In this document: positions 45,699-57,800 of the stretch, one piece after another
Layout of the letters: each line of letters begins with the position of its first letter
Numbering within the stretch: the first letter of the stretch is position 1
DNA from: Acytostelium subglobosum LB1
Lineage: Eukaryota > Evosea > Eumycetozoa > Acytosteliales > Acytosteliaceae
Assembly: GCF_000787575.1 (NCBI RefSeq)
Contig: NW_012236509.1
Span: 126,001 to 190,000, forward strand
Direction: 5' to 3'
DNA length: 64,000 nucleotides
Translations under genes and position numbers: made by a program
Notes under the pieces: model-generated
The model's input: only the letters and a program-made list of their open reading frames with translations
Databases searched by the model: none
What the model was told of the DNA's origin: nothing

Positions 45699-47135
45699 AT
45701 GAGTTCATTTAATAGTAGAGGAGGAAGAGGTGGCGGAAGAGGCGGAAGAGGTGGTGGTGTCGGCGGAGATAGAAGTGGAGTCAGAGGTGGAAAATATGAT
45801 AATGAATCATCAAACCCATACTATACAGCTGGTGCTGCCCCTGCTGCTGCTGCTGCTCCTTCGACAACTTCATCATCAACATCAACATCATCATCAAGAG
45901 GTGGATATGGAAGTGATAGAGGTGGCGATAGAGGCGGAAGAGGTGGTAGAGGAGGCGCACGTAGTGGTCGTGGAGGCTATGATAAAGTGTCAAAGACACC
46001 ATCATTCGATAAAAAAGATACATTCAATAGAAAGGGCAACCTATATGGTACAAAGACAGGCCCCAGCAAGAAGGACAGGAGAAAGGTGCACGAGGAGAAG
46101 CTGCTAGAGAAGGCCAAGGCTGCCGCCGCACTGATCGAGCAGAAGCGCGAGCAAAAGAAGAGCAAGGTGAAGGGCATCGTCGACGCCGACACCAAGAAGA
46201 AAAGCGAGCGCAAGTTCAAGTACATCCACGTGATCCTGCCACGCGCCTTCAAGAACTTGTACAAGTCGGCCGGAGTCTTTGCATACACCGTACACGAGGG
46301 CCGCGTCCTCGCGCTGATGGCCTACGAGCAGGTCAAGGAGGACACCTTCGTGTACAAGCCCATGGGTGGCCACGGCCTCACTGGCGAGCTGGCCATCAAC
46401 ACAGCGTTCCGCGAGTTCAACGAGCAGACGCTGCCCATATTCGGCGCCGAGAACTCGCGCCACCGCAACGTCATGAACGACTCGCCCAAGATCTTCTTTG
46501 AGGGCTGCAGCTTTGTCATGTTCTTCCTAAAGCTCAAGTACGACGCGTCGCTGCCAGAGAAGCACGCCAAGCTGGTCAAGCCCGGCTCCAAGGTCACGCG
46601 ACTCGAATGGATCGACTTTGAGCAGGTGCTGGCATCGCCCAACGACAGCAGATTCCTGCGGGCCAATGGCGAGGAGGGCAAGTTCATCAGCTACCTCTGG
46701 CTCATGTTGCCTGGTCTGCGAGACTTTTGGCAAACACACATCATCCCAACACATCCAGATACCAAGCATTACAACGATGTCAAGACTGGATCAGTACTCA
46801 AGAAGTTGAACAGGATAAAGAAGAACAAAACAGCTGGTGGCAGTGATACAAAGATGAAAGATAAGGATGAGTCGAGTGATGATGACTCGGACAGGGACTC
46901 GAGCTCGGACTCAGAGAAGGAATCAGACTCAGACTCAGACAAGGAATCGGACAAGGAAGACTCAGACAAGGACTCAGACTCAGAAAAGGACTCAGACTCA
47001 GAAAAGGACTCAGACTCAGACAAGGAATCAGACAAAGAGTCGGACAAGGAGTCGGACTCAGACTCGGAATCATCATCATCATCTGGAAAAAAGGATTCAT
47101 CATCCTCAGATAGTAATGATAGCGATGATGAGTAA
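45699..47135 (+). CDS. RGG-rich protein with a Nudix-like domain and a Ser/Asp repeat tail
   Basis: Single exon, 478 aa from the ATG at 45699, chosen because MSSFNSRGGRGGGRG is a typical start and the upstream frame is leader-like. Residues 1-110 are RGG repeats (RNA binding). A Lys-rich segment is followed by a compact domain at ~165-350. In it, GGHGLTGELAINTAFREFNE fits the Nudix pattern G-x5-E-x7-RE-U-x-E; the final Glu and Gly positions read Gln and Leu. The tail (~390-478) is Ser/Asp/Glu/Lys repeats (KDSDSEKDSDS), similar to nucleolar proteins. Likely a nuclear or nucleolar RNA-associated protein; hydrolase activity is doubtful but not excluded, since the key RE and two Glu are present. 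Confidence 0.75.
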   Translation: MSSFNSRGGRGGGRGGRGGGVGGDRSGVRGGKYDNESSNPYYTAGAAPAAAAAPSTTSSSTSTSSSRGGYGSDRGGDRGGRGGRGGARSGRGGYDKVSKTPSFDKKDTFNRKGNLYGTKTGPSKKDRRKVHEEKLLEKAKAAAALIEQKREQKKSKVKGIVDADTKKKSERKFKYIHVILPRAFKNLYKSAGVFAYTVHEGRVLALMAYEQVKEDTFVYKPMGGHGLTGELAINTAFREFNEQTLPIFGAENSRHRNVMNDSPKIFFEGCSFVMFFLKLKYDASLPEKHAKLVKPGSKVTRLEWIDFEQVLASPNDSRFLRANGEEGKFISYLWLMLPGLRDFWQTHIIPTHPDTKHYNDVKTGSVLKKLNRIKKNKTAGGSDTKMKDKDESSDDDSDRDSSSDSEKESDSDSDKESDKEDSDKDSDSEKDSDSEKDSDSDKESDKESDKESDSDSESSSSSGKKDSSSSDSNDSDDE

Positions 47136-48424
47136 AGCCTGTAGATATACCCTGCCCAACCCTACCTTGTGTGATCATCGGTTAATTTAATTAATTCAAT
47201 TCAATCCAATCAGGAGAGTTACCAATATCTCAACATGGATATTGTGATTGATTCATTGATTGATTGAATGAGTGAGTGATGGATTGGAGGAATTTATCTC
47301 ATTGTCATGATCTTGATTAAGACATAAATAGGAGACGACCGAAAGGACGGTCTAATAAACTATTCATACATCCAACCACACAAATAATAATATTATTATT
47401 ATTATCATTGATTGATCATGTTGATCTTGATTGAATGATGATGGAGCCAACAGTTCAGTCCAACTCCAAATCAATCATTCAAACACACACACTCACTCAA
47501 TCAAACAAACACATACACAGAGATAGCCAATCAATCAGCTGATCGTTTATCATGTGACTGATTGATTGATTGATGAGAGGTGTAGGGGTGGTGAGTGGCA
47601 TGGCATGATCATCAACAGCAACAAACACATCATCATGCTACACACTCACACACAAATAGATAGCCCGACTCATCAACACGCCACCTACACCTGTAACGTC
47701 TGCATCAGCTTGATGGACTGGAGTGGGAGGGCACGTTCTACACCGCCATTTCATACTACCCTGGCGTATTGGCACACAACTTTCAGAAGACGAAGACACC
47801 ATCAATCAATCAATTTGGAAACCAGTCGGCTTCCATCTATCTTTCCTCCTCCCTCTCACTAATTCACTCATCATCCACTTCACATCATCATCCCTCTATC
47901 TATCTATCTCACACGGTATCTGTCTCACTCACTCACTCATAAACTCATTAGCTCATTCATACATATCCCAGGTCTAGTTGAATGAGGTGTATGAAATAGA
48001 ATAATTAATCACTATTCCAACTTGTTGTTGTTGATACCATCCATCTCCCTCCCTCTGGTCTGTCTCTCTCTTTCCCTCCTTGACATTAAAGTAAGCCCAA
48101 CAATCCCAACTTCACTCTTTCCCTCCTCACTCCACCTATCCAATAACAACAACTACGTTATACACCTTGTAAGATCATGTTGGTAGATGTCTAGCAAGTT
48201 GTGTTGATGTCATTTTTAAAGCGGTCCACCAATCAATCATACATCAATCACATCTATCTCATCCACTCCAGTCCATTCATTAACCATTTAGTCATCCATC
48301 ACACTTGAATCCAATAGTTAAGTTGAGTTTGGACACCACATTTGGACATCAATCAATCAATCAATACCATCAATACCATCAATCCAATCAACTATTCAAT
48401 CAATCAATCAATCAAATCTAAAGA
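47136..48424. other. Intergenic, RGG/Nudix-like gene to RhoGAP gene
   Basis: 1.29 kb. Mostly simple tracts: CAAT/GATT repeats, CTCT-rich pyrimidine stretches (47840-47900, 48045-48080), (ATT)n at 47386-47405. AAT/TAA elements after 47330 may end the upstream transcript. No gene was seen. Confidence 0.5.
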
Positions 48425-50102
48425 ATGATACAGAATGATATTGATCACTTTAAATCTCAACTCAATGATAAGTTGAGGAAACGACCATCACAAGATAGTT
48501 TACCTGTGTTTCCAACTATGAAGGGGAAGAAGGATATGTCGCCAACACCATCGCCACCTCTCTCACCAGTTGCTCACAGATCAGCTGATCACAATCCAGT
48601 CGTCTCACCTCCTCAAAGGGATCCACCACCTCCTCCTCCAACACAATCACTATCATCCAGCCAACAACAACAACAACATCTCACATTGAGACCACCAATT
48701 CCAGAAAGGAAGAATCTACCTCAACAAAAGTCAGCATCATGTAGCTCACTTCCACCAAAGATCAGTAGCATGGCAAGTGCTGCCACTCAACCACCTTCAT
48801 CACTGCCACCACACGTTATCGTGAACAATCAAGGCATGCCATTGTTGGCACCAGTTCAATCACAGAGTAAACCACCCAATAGACCTGCACCACCTCCACC
48901 CGTATCAGGTCTTCCCAAACATTTGGGAACATTGCCATCGACACCACCGCCTACGCGACCCAGGACAAAGGGCGTTAACATGCACACTCGATCATACTCA
49001 TACGATCCCAAGGCTGAATGGAGACCATCTTCATCAATAATATCTGTTCCACCAATCACAATACTTCATGGTGGTCCCGCGGCTGGACAATCATCCACTG
49101 CATCGGCAGCGGCTACACAGCCCACCCCTCCTCGACGACTAAGTTGTGACACCTCCAAGCTCAACTCAATGTTAAACAATAGATTGTCACTTGGTCTGGC
49201 GCCACCAAGTACCAAGCCATTCTTTGACGACAAGGTGGCAGCGAATAATGGTGCGGACGAGTCACGAGCCGATCAATCTGGGGCGTCGATGGTGGCGGGG
49301 GACACGCAGGCACAGGAGAAATTGAACAAGAAGGAACGAAAGAAACAGGAGAAGAAGGAGAAGAAAGAAAAGAAAGAGAAGAAGTCTAAAAAGAACAAGA
49401 AGGATAATGGTCATGGCGGTGGATGTCCCGTGTTTAACAGCACATTGGACCAGTTGATGGACTCGCAACGATGCCAACAGATGGGTGGCGACGCGACAGT
49501 GCCCATCGTGCTCAAGATGTTGACCGACTCGATCATCGCGATGGATGGTGCATGCACTGAGGGCATCTTCAGGATACCCGGCACCGTGTCGGAGGTCAGT
49601 CGCATACGCGGTCGATTGAACGAGTGGGACTTCACGCTGGACACCACCGACGTGCATGTTGTGGCCGGTCTGCTCAAGATGTGGCTACGCGAGTTGGCCG
49701 ATCCCGTGGTGCCCAGTGCCATCTACGAAGAGTGCATCAGAAGTTCGAGTAGCAAAGATGAGAGTCTTAGGCTACTCAACTCGATGCCCGCCATCAATCG
49801 AGAAGTGATGTGCTTCATCGTCCAATTCCTCAAGTTGTTCTCACATCCCGATTACACCTCAAAGTCCAAGATGGACATGGACAATCTTGCAATGGTATTC
49901 GCACCTGGTCTTCTAAGGTATGTGATTGATTGTTTGGATTCCGTTCATTGATTGATTGATATAGTGCCCGTACTAACTCATGAAGTGTTCACTCCTCAAT
50001 CAATAACTCAGATGTCCTTCATCCGATCCAAATAGTCTGTTGGTCAACTCTCAGTATGAGAAGCAGTTTATTAGGAATTTGATCGAGATGGTAGAGATAT
50101 AA
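48425..50102 (+). CDS. RhoGAP-domain protein
   Basis: Two exons, 48425-49917 and 50012-50102 (527 aa). The first half is Pro/Ser/Gln-rich with several PPPPP-type runs (SH3 or profilin ligands). A Lys/Glu-rich coil (KKERKKQEKKEKKEK) follows. The RhoGAP domain covers about 333-527: CPVFNSTLDQLM, the arginine finger GIFRIPGT (~380-387), VVAGLLKMWLRELADPVVP, and NLAMVFAPGLLR split by the intron. It speeds GTP hydrolysis on Rac/Rho GTPases and so affects the actin cytoskeleton. AATAAA at 50117-50122 follows the stop. Confidence 0.92.
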
Positions 50103-50116
50103 CCATGTTCTTAAAG

Positions 50117-50122
50117 AATAAA
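50117..50122 (+). terminator. Poly(A) signal of the RhoGAP gene
   Basis: AATAAA 15 bases after the stop codon. Confidence 0.5.
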
Positions 50123-50307
50123 GAATAGTAATACCTTCAGGATTGCATAATAGTTGTTGGAGTATTCCATCTTGAATTGAAGTTCACAATGTATGATTTG
50201 CAAACTGAGTTCTCATAAATGAATGATTCCAACTCAACAAAACTTAGACGCATCAACTCAAACACATCATTTCAATATCTCAAGCTACAAATAACAAACA
50301 AACAAAC

Positions 50308-53300
50308 ATGGAGATAATAATACATTCAGTATTTGGTAATAGATTATTATGTCGTCATATCTTCAATCATGTATGTAACATACACCAAGGTATGGTTGAT
50401 AATAACGTACATGTTGCAATGATTGATCATCATGATGATACAAGTCCAACAACCACTTCAGCAACATCAACAACACCATCACCAACAAGGAGTACAGTGA
50501 TATTATCAGTTATAAAGGGTAGAGAACTGTTGTATAATGGTAGTCTTGTTCAGATGCTTCAATATCATGCCACTCAATACTTTATTCAACATTATAACCA
50601 AGTGTCAAACAGTTATCCACTCAATGACTCACTGATCAATGAATCAATACGTTATAACAACATTGATGTGTTCAATCATTTGATCAACAACAACAATAAT
50701 AACATGATTGTTCGTTTGGACGATGCAATCAGAGACCTGTGCAAGTGTGGCTCAGTTTACATGCTTCAGTCACTACTCAAGATCGCTGGTAACCAATATA
50801 TTGGCCCAATCACAATGGATCACTTGGTGGACGCAATTGACAGAGGCAACTTAGAGTTTGTACGATTACTTCTCAAACTCAATGGTCAATCACGCGGTCA
50901 GCTCGGTCAGGGGCATCACCGCCCATCCCATTGTCATGAGCTCACTGTTAAACAACTCGGAGGCGCGCAGGATCAAGGCCACTGGCGCTTAACATACAAA
51001 GAAAGACATGGTGAATATATGTTCCGATTTCGATTCCCTGGTATCGATGTCGATATGCTCAAGTTTCTCAATGAGATGGGTGCACTCAATCTAAGGTTTT
51101 GTTCCATTGTACTTAAGCATTGTGTCACGAATGACCGTGTTGAGAGTGTTCGATACCTCCTTGAGGTGACCAAGGAATTAGACCACACACAAAAAGGTGG
51201 TTTCGATAGAGCAGTCCAAGCAAGCATCATTAGAAGCGCGACTCTCGGATATCTTGACATCCTCCAGTCGCTTCTAAGAGTGGTTCCATGCGATCATCGA
51301 TATTCTTATACAAGGAAGAATCTGAGCCGGGAAGCGGCGGAGAATGGTCACCTCCATATCATTGAGCATCTCCACAAGAACAACATTGGCGATGGCACAT
51401 TGACATCAGATGAGGAGTCCATCGTCATTAAGTTGATGAACAATCATTATGTCAAGGATGAACGAATCGATCTTGTGGAGGCCTCTCATTTCCTGTACCA
51501 GACCCCTTTGGAGGAACTTGAAGCTGCACTGAAGAGAGATGACCAGAGTGCGGCAAGGGACATCCTCATCAGCCAATGGGACAGTGGATTGTCGTCAACG
51601 GTATGGAGCAGTCTATCCAAGTTGATGATTGCCTTTCTCTCAATTCACAGATCCAATCACTCTCATAATATATCACTCGATTGTTTGTACCAATTGGTTA
51701 AACATATTAAAGATGGCGAGTTATCACTGGAGCATGGATTGGAATACCTTCGCATGGCAACGTTTGTCGAGCCTGACGAATCAGGAGATGGAGAGTTCCT
51801 CCTCAAACGATCATCGCTGAATTGGGCAGCAAGTATCTCACTAGAATTGCTTCAATGCATTCAAGGAATGACATCCCTTGAGTATGATAACCGTTGCCTT
51901 GATTCAGCAATCGAGCACAATCGTCTCGATGTGATATTATATCTTCTTGCCAACAACTGGATTGACTGTGTTATTCAGAATTGGTCACCCAAGATACTCT
52001 TTGCCAAGGGGTCAGTCGATGCCATCAAGATCATTCAAAAACATGTCACGGTGAGCAACCCTCAACTATGTGTGAACACGATCCAGAACACATTGGAAGT
52101 GTTCAAACATGTGATGGAGCATGTCAATCCATTATCATCTTTGTCTTCTCAACAACTTCGTTCAATTGTCAACTCAGCAGTGGTCCAAGACAAAGTTGAC
52201 CATCTCAAACATCTCGTTGATATCACTCACTCACCAATGCCAACACCTTCACTGGATACATTGATCGAAGCCACCAAGAAGAATGCCGTCTCAACATTGG
52301 AGTATATCCTTGTCAAGACCAACCAATCTCCATTCAATCGCTTGTCAGAGATAGACCAACTTCGAGTTCTCCGATCGATATTGGACTCTGCTTATGACTC
52401 TGGCCACACTCGAATCATCGCCATTTGCATCAATCTCATCAGAGGTATACCTGACACCAAAATGAAGAGGTATGTTGATAAATCAATCAAATTGTTCCGT
52501 CATCCAACTAACATTCATTCAATCAACAGGAAATATTCGGATATGGAGATGGATGATGCTCCAGCAACACTCACTCAATCAGTTGTACACTCAGTGCTTG
52601 GAAACAACAAATTGAACTCGATGATCATGGAACATGTTGGATGGATCCATCGGAGTTGTTTGGGCATTGACGACAACTTGATCATCAAAGGTGAACAACT
52701 GTTTGGCAACAACTCATTGTTGGACTTTATCAAGTATGGTGCCACTGAATACTTCATCAAATCATTCAAATCAATCAATCTCAAACACTCATATCCACCC
52801 AATAATAAGTTGATCAGTGCCACCATTGCTCACTTTACTCCTCTTCATATCCCCATACTCGATGTACTCCTCAGATATCCATCAATGTTGTTGTTGCCAG
52901 ACACGATCTTTTCTCCAACCGACAGCAAATCTCCGAATGCTCACCCTTCTCCATGTTATAACCTCCCTGCGCATCAATCAAATTCATCACAGTTGTTGAC
53001 AGACACAACAATCAAATGGAGCCAATTAATCAATCAACTGTCTGACTGCACCACTCACAACTGGTCTCGAATCCTCGATGATGTCATGCAGTTGGTGATG
53101 GTCAACTCCAACTCTCCACCAATGACACTTATAGAAAATGACCTGTTCTTGATCAAGCATCCATTGTTCCTCAGAAAGTTGCTCTCATTTGGTGTGACAT
53201 TCACTGTGGCACGGAAAAACGTATATCCACCAACACCTCCTCCCAACTCGGAAGTGTTGACCAAGTGGCTACGGAATCCACCCGAGTCAATACTTGAGAT

Positions 53301-54618
53301 GATTCAATTGTTTGGTCAACCATTCTCCCAGGAGACAGCCAACCATGTTCTTGCCCATTCAGTTAGGATGAACATCCAACCAGTTTCCCAATACCTGATT
53401 GGAACTTATCAACTCCTCAATGACCACTGGCTCCCAGCATTTTGTGCCAAGCATGGCTACTTTGAGCTGTATAACATCCTGCCTCAGTCCACAGACAATG
53501 CCAAGATGATGTTTGATACAATAATGCAAAGTGATAAATGTTTGATGCCATTGGACATCCTCAAAAAGATCGACTTTCAACTTCTGGGCAATGTTGGTAC
53601 ATTAAATTCAAACCTCAGATTCCTCATGCCAAGTGCCCTGATGGTTTGTCGAAACAGGGTCGATCTCCTCCTCTCTCTGCCACACATCCAAGGCAACCCC
53701 AACAACAATTTGGTGCACATCAAAAACATCCATCCCAAATTGATCTCTGTTGACTTGTTGGAGCGACTGCTTGCAGATAAACGCTACCAATGTGACTTTG
53801 ATTATGTGATGAGCAGTGCCATTGAGGCGGGCGATCGACAAGTGATAGCGATGTTGGAGGCCAACACTGACAATCGATTCAAGACCAACTACAATTCGGC
53901 ATTCAATGCTGCTGCCACTTTTGGTGATGTGGACACAATCAAGATGATCTTGGACAAGCGCCATCTAACCACAGGTCATAAATCCACGTTAGGCTATCAA
54001 ATTGGTATGAAGACCCTCCATCCGGATGTAGCCACGCAGGTATTGGATCATTACAAGTCAGATGGAAGTATAATCGACTTTGGACAATTGAAGAGTTTGT
54101 TTGTGGAGTGCTTCAATCGAGGCGACATTGAGGCCATCGAGCATCTCTTAAAACAGAGCATCGATTGCAATGTAAAAGACCAATCCTTCAATAGCAAGCT
54201 TGGAATTCTTCTTTTTTTGTTCAGCCACATGATGACACCGATCACCAACTGTAAAGTGTTGGCACACTTCATTGACAAAGGATATCTTGACATGGCCACC
54301 AACAAACAACACTACCTCACACGAGTGATTGAACATGCATGTGAGAATGGACATGTTGACATCATCAGACTCGTCCACAGCCGATGTGCCATGCCTGACC
54401 AATCAATATCATTCATTCCAAACACTCAATGCATTGCCCGTGTAGTTGAGCGCAATCAACTCTCAGTGATCCAATACCTTTTTGGTGATGATCAGTCACC
54501 AATCAAACGATCACCAGACGCAACACTCGTGGTCCGAATGGCCAAGTATGCGCGCCACTCTGCCTTTGTCAATGGCAACATCAATATCATCAACTTCTGC
54601 AACACAATCATCGTTTAA
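50308..54618 (+). CDS. Giant ankyrin-type family protein, copy E (intact)
   Basis: The whole span is one open frame, but a 60-base intron (52470-52529, GTATGT...CAACAG) stands at the same place as the introns of B and F. Spliced exons are 50308-52469 and 52530-54618, 1,416 aa. Retaining the intron adds 20 codons without a stop. Two modules are present: MEIIIHSVFGNRLLCRHIFN and VVHSVLGNNKLNSMIMEH mark their starts. Ankyrin-like units include ENGHLHIIEHLHKNNIG and GDRQVIAMLEANTD. Two segments are absent from paralogs: ~50,892-50,990 (GC-rich) and ~52,906-53,008. The end NFCNTIIV is family-typical. Function unknown. Confidence 0.88.
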   Translation: MEIIIHSVFGNRLLCRHIFNHVCNIHQGMVDNNVHVAMIDHHDDTSPTTTSATSTTPSPTRSTVILSVIKGRELLYNGSLVQMLQYHATQYFIQHYNQVSNSYPLNDSLINESIRYNNIDVFNHLINNNNNNMIVRLDDAIRDLCKCGSVYMLQSLLKIAGNQYIGPITMDHLVDAIDRGNLEFVRLLLKLNGQSRGQLGQGHHRPSHCHELTVKQLGGAQDQGHWRLTYKERHGEYMFRFRFPGIDVDMLKFLNEMGALNLRFCSIVLKHCVTNDRVESVRYLLEVTKELDHTQKGGFDRAVQASIIRSATLGYLDILQSLLRVVPCDHRYSYTRKNLSREAAENGHLHIIEHLHKNNIGDGTLTSDEESIVIKLMNNHYVKDERIDLVEASHFLYQTPLEELEAALKRDDQSAARDILISQWDSGLSSTVWSSLSKLMIAFLSIHRSNHSHNISLDCLYQLVKHIKDGELSLEHGLEYLRMATFVEPDESGDGEFLLKRSSLNWAASISLELLQCIQGMTSLEYDNRCLDSAIEHNRLDVILYLLANNWIDCVIQNWSPKILFAKGSVDAIKIIQKHVTVSNPQLCVNTIQNTLEVFKHVMEHVNPLSSLSSQQLRSIVNSAVVQDKVDHLKHLVDITHSPMPTPSLDTLIEATKKNAVSTLEYILVKTNQSPFNRLSEIDQLRVLRSILDSAYDSGHTRIIAICINLIRGIPDTKMKRYVDKSIKLFRHPTNIHSINRKYSDMEMDDAPATLTQSVVHSVLGNNKLNSMIMEHVGWIHRSCLGIDDNLIIKGEQLFGNNSLLDFIKYGATEYFIKSFKSINLKHSYPPNNKLISATIAHFTPLHIPILDVLLRYPSMLLLPDTIFSPTDSKSPNAHPSPCYNLPAHQSNSSQLLTDTTIKWSQLINQLSDCTTHNWSRILDDVMQLVMVNSNSPPMTLIENDLFLIKHPLFLRKLLSFGVTFTVARKNVYPPTPPPNSEVLTKWLRNPPESILEMIQLFGQPFSQETANHVLAHSVRMNIQPVSQYLIGTYQLLNDHWLPAFCAKHGYFELYNILPQSTDNAKMMFDTIMQSDKCLMPLDILKKIDFQLLGNVGTLNSNLRFLMPSALMVCRNRVDLLLSLPHIQGNPNNNLVHIKNIHPKLISVDLLERLLADKRYQCDFDYVMSSAIEAGDRQVIAMLEANTDNRFKTNYNSAFNAAATFGDVDTIKMILDKRHLTTGHKSTLGYQIGMKTLHPDVATQVLDHYKSDGSIIDFGQLKSLFVECFNRGDIEAIEHLLKQSIDCNVKDQSFNSKLGILLFLFSHMMTPITNCKVLAHFIDKGYLDMATNKQHYLTRVIEHACENGHVDIIRLVHSRCAMPDQSISFIPNTQCIARVVERNQLSVIQYLFGDDQSPIKRSPDATLVVRMAKYARHSAFVNGNINIINFCNTIIV

Positions 54619-54621
54619 TGT

Positions 54622-54635
54622 TCGTCTCGAGACGA
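54622..54635. repeat. 14-bp palindrome in the E-F spacer
   Basis: TCGTCTCGAGACGA, perfectly self-complementary, four bases after the stop codon of copy E. It is absent from the B-C and C-D spacers. Confidence 0.6.
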
Positions 54636-54821
54636 GATGGTGGATCTTCAGCTCGCAAAATAGGTCACCCAACCTTAATATATCTGTATTTCTTCAAATT
54701 GAGCGAAGTGAACATCTCAAAAAACCCAACTTTGGGATAAACCCCCCAACCTTGCAAGGACAAACAAGATCCTTGTTCCAACACTTCATTAAAATTCCAA
54801 CAATCAAACAAATAAACAAAC

Positions 54822-57800
54822 ATGGAGATAATAATACATTCAGTATTTGGTAATATAGTAATAAGTCGTAATATATTCAATCATGTTAGTATCATACATA
54901 AATATATGATTGATAATAACGTACCTGTTGTTATAGTTGATCATCACGAAGATACAAGTCCAACAACAACATCAACAACATCAACGACAACAAAAAGTCC
55001 AACAAGATGTACAGTGATATTATCAGTTATAAAGGGTAGAGAACTGTTGTATAATGGTAGTCTTGTTCAGATGCTTCAATATCATGCCACTCAATACTTT
55101 ATTCAACATTACAATCAAGTGTCAAACAGTTATCCACCAAATGACACATTATTAAATGACTCAATACGTTATAACAACATTGATGTGTTCAATCATTTGA
55201 TCAACAACATCAACAACAACAACAACAACAATATGATTGTTCGTTGGGATGACACAATAAGAGACCTGTGCAAGTGTGGCTCAGTTTACATGCTTCAGTC
55301 ACTACTCAAGATGACTGGACACCATTACATTGGCCCTGTAACATTGGATAACTTGGTGGCCGCAGTTGACCGCGGCAACATACACTTTGTACGCTTACTT
55401 CTCAAACTCAACGGTCAATCGAGCGACTTTAAGCCCAACATGGGGGCTTATTGTTTAGGATTTGGCAACACAAAATACGTGTTCCGATACCCTGGTATCG
55501 ATGTCGATATGCTCAAGCTTCTCAAAGAGATGGGCGCTCTCGGTATCGGACTTTGCTCAAGGTTACTCGAACATTGCATCACGAATGGCCGTGTTGATAG
55601 TGTCCAATACATCCTTGAGGAGGTGGCCAAGGAATTTGATGACCAACAAAGATGTGTAATCGATAGAGCAGTCCAATCAGGTATCGTCAAACAGACAACA
55701 CTTGGACATCTAGACATACTACAGTCGCTTCTAAGGATGGCACCAAGGAATGCCCCAGCTTACGCCTATGGGAGGAACCTGAGCAGGGTGGCGGCAGATA
55801 ATGGTCATATGCACATCATTGAGCATCTCCACAAGAACAACATTGGCAACGACACATTGACATTTGAAGAGGAAGCCATCGTCATGGAGCTGATGAGCAC
55901 TCATTGTGGCGAACGATGGGATCTTGCCTTGGTTTCCAGGGTCATCTACAAGACTCCATTGGACGAACTGATTGCTGCACTGAAGAGAAATGACCAGAGG
56001 ACGGCAATGGACATTCTCGACAACCACTGGGACAATGGATTATCGTCAATAGTATGGAGCCATTTATCAGAGCTGACGATCGCCTTTCTCTCCATTCACA
56101 AATCCAGTCACCCACATGATATATCTCCAAATGGTTTATACATCGTGGTCAAACATATAATTAATGGCAAGCTAACGTTGGAGCATGGATTGGAGTACCT
56201 GCGCATGGCCAACATTGTCGATTCTGCCGAATCAGGGGATTTCGAACACTCACTCAAACGAACATCGATGGAGTGGGCAGCAGGCATGTCACTGGCATTA
56301 CTTCAGCGCATACGAGATGTGACATCATTGAGTTACAATGACCGTTGTTTGGAGGCAGCAATCGAGCACGATTGTCTGGATGTCATATCATATCTCCTTT
56401 CAAACAACTTGATTGATGCTGACAATTTAAAGATATGGACGCCAGAGTTACTGTTTACCAAGGGGTCAGTCGATGCCATCAAGATCATTCATCAACATGT
56501 CAAGCTGAACATTCCTCATCTGTCTATCAATGCGATCAAGAACACTGTGGACATGTTCAAACATGTGATGCAACATATTCATCCACCATCATCCTGGTCC
56601 CCTCGACTACTTCGTGCAATCATCAATGAAGCAGTGGTCCAAGACAAAGTGGACCATCTCAAACTTCTCATTGACATCACTCATTCACCAGTGCCAACAC
56701 CTTTGCTGGATACATTGATTGAGGCCACCAAGAAGAATGCCGTCTCAACATTGGAGTATATCCTTGTCAAGATCAACCCACCACCACTCACTCGCCTGCC
56801 AGAGATTGATCAACTTCGTGTTCTCCAATATATCATGCACTCAGCCTATAACTATGGGTACACTCGAATCATCACCATTTGCAACGATATCATCAAAGAT
56901 ATTGATACTACCATTCCAAATATTAGGATGTATGTTTGACGATCAATCAATCAAAGTGACAACTCATTCATCCAACTAACATTCGCTCCAGGAATTTCGC
57001 AGATTTACATATGAATGATATTCTACAAAAGCCCAGTGATACATCCGCTAAATCAGTTATATACTCAGTGCTTGGAAACAACAAGTTGAACTCGATCATC
57101 ATGGAGCATGTTGGTTGGATCAATCGGAGTTGTTTGGGCTTTGAAGATAGCTTGATCATCAAAGGTGGACAACTGTTTGGCAACAACACATTGTTGGACT
57201 TTATCAAGTATGGTGCCACTGAGTACTTCATCAAATCATTCAAATCAATCAATCTCAAACACTCATATCCACCCAACAACAACAAGTTGATCAGTGCCGC
57301 CATTGCTCACTTTACTCCTCGTCATATACCCATACTGGATGTACTCCTCGCCCATCCATCAATGTTGTTGTTGGAGCCAGAAACAATCAATTGGCGTCAA
57401 TTCATCAATCAACTGTCTGACTGCAACACTCACAACTGGTCTCGAATCATTGAAGATGTCATGAAGTTGGTGATGATCAATTCCAACGCTCCCCCAATGA
57501 CTCTTATGGAGCCTGACTTGTTCTTGATCAAGACGCCATTGTTCCTGAGCAAGCTGCTCTCACTGGGTGTGGCATTCGCTGTGGCCCCGATCAACGCACA
57601 TTCACCAATACCCCCTCCAGTGTCGGGAGTGTTGACCAAGTGGCTTCAATGTCCATCCAAGTCAATACTTGAGATGATTCAATTGATGCGTCCATCACTC
57701 TCCAAAGATACTGCCATCCATGTTCTTGCACACTCAATCAGGATGGACATCCAACCAGTTTCTCAATACATTATTGACAGGTATCGCCTCCTCAACGACC

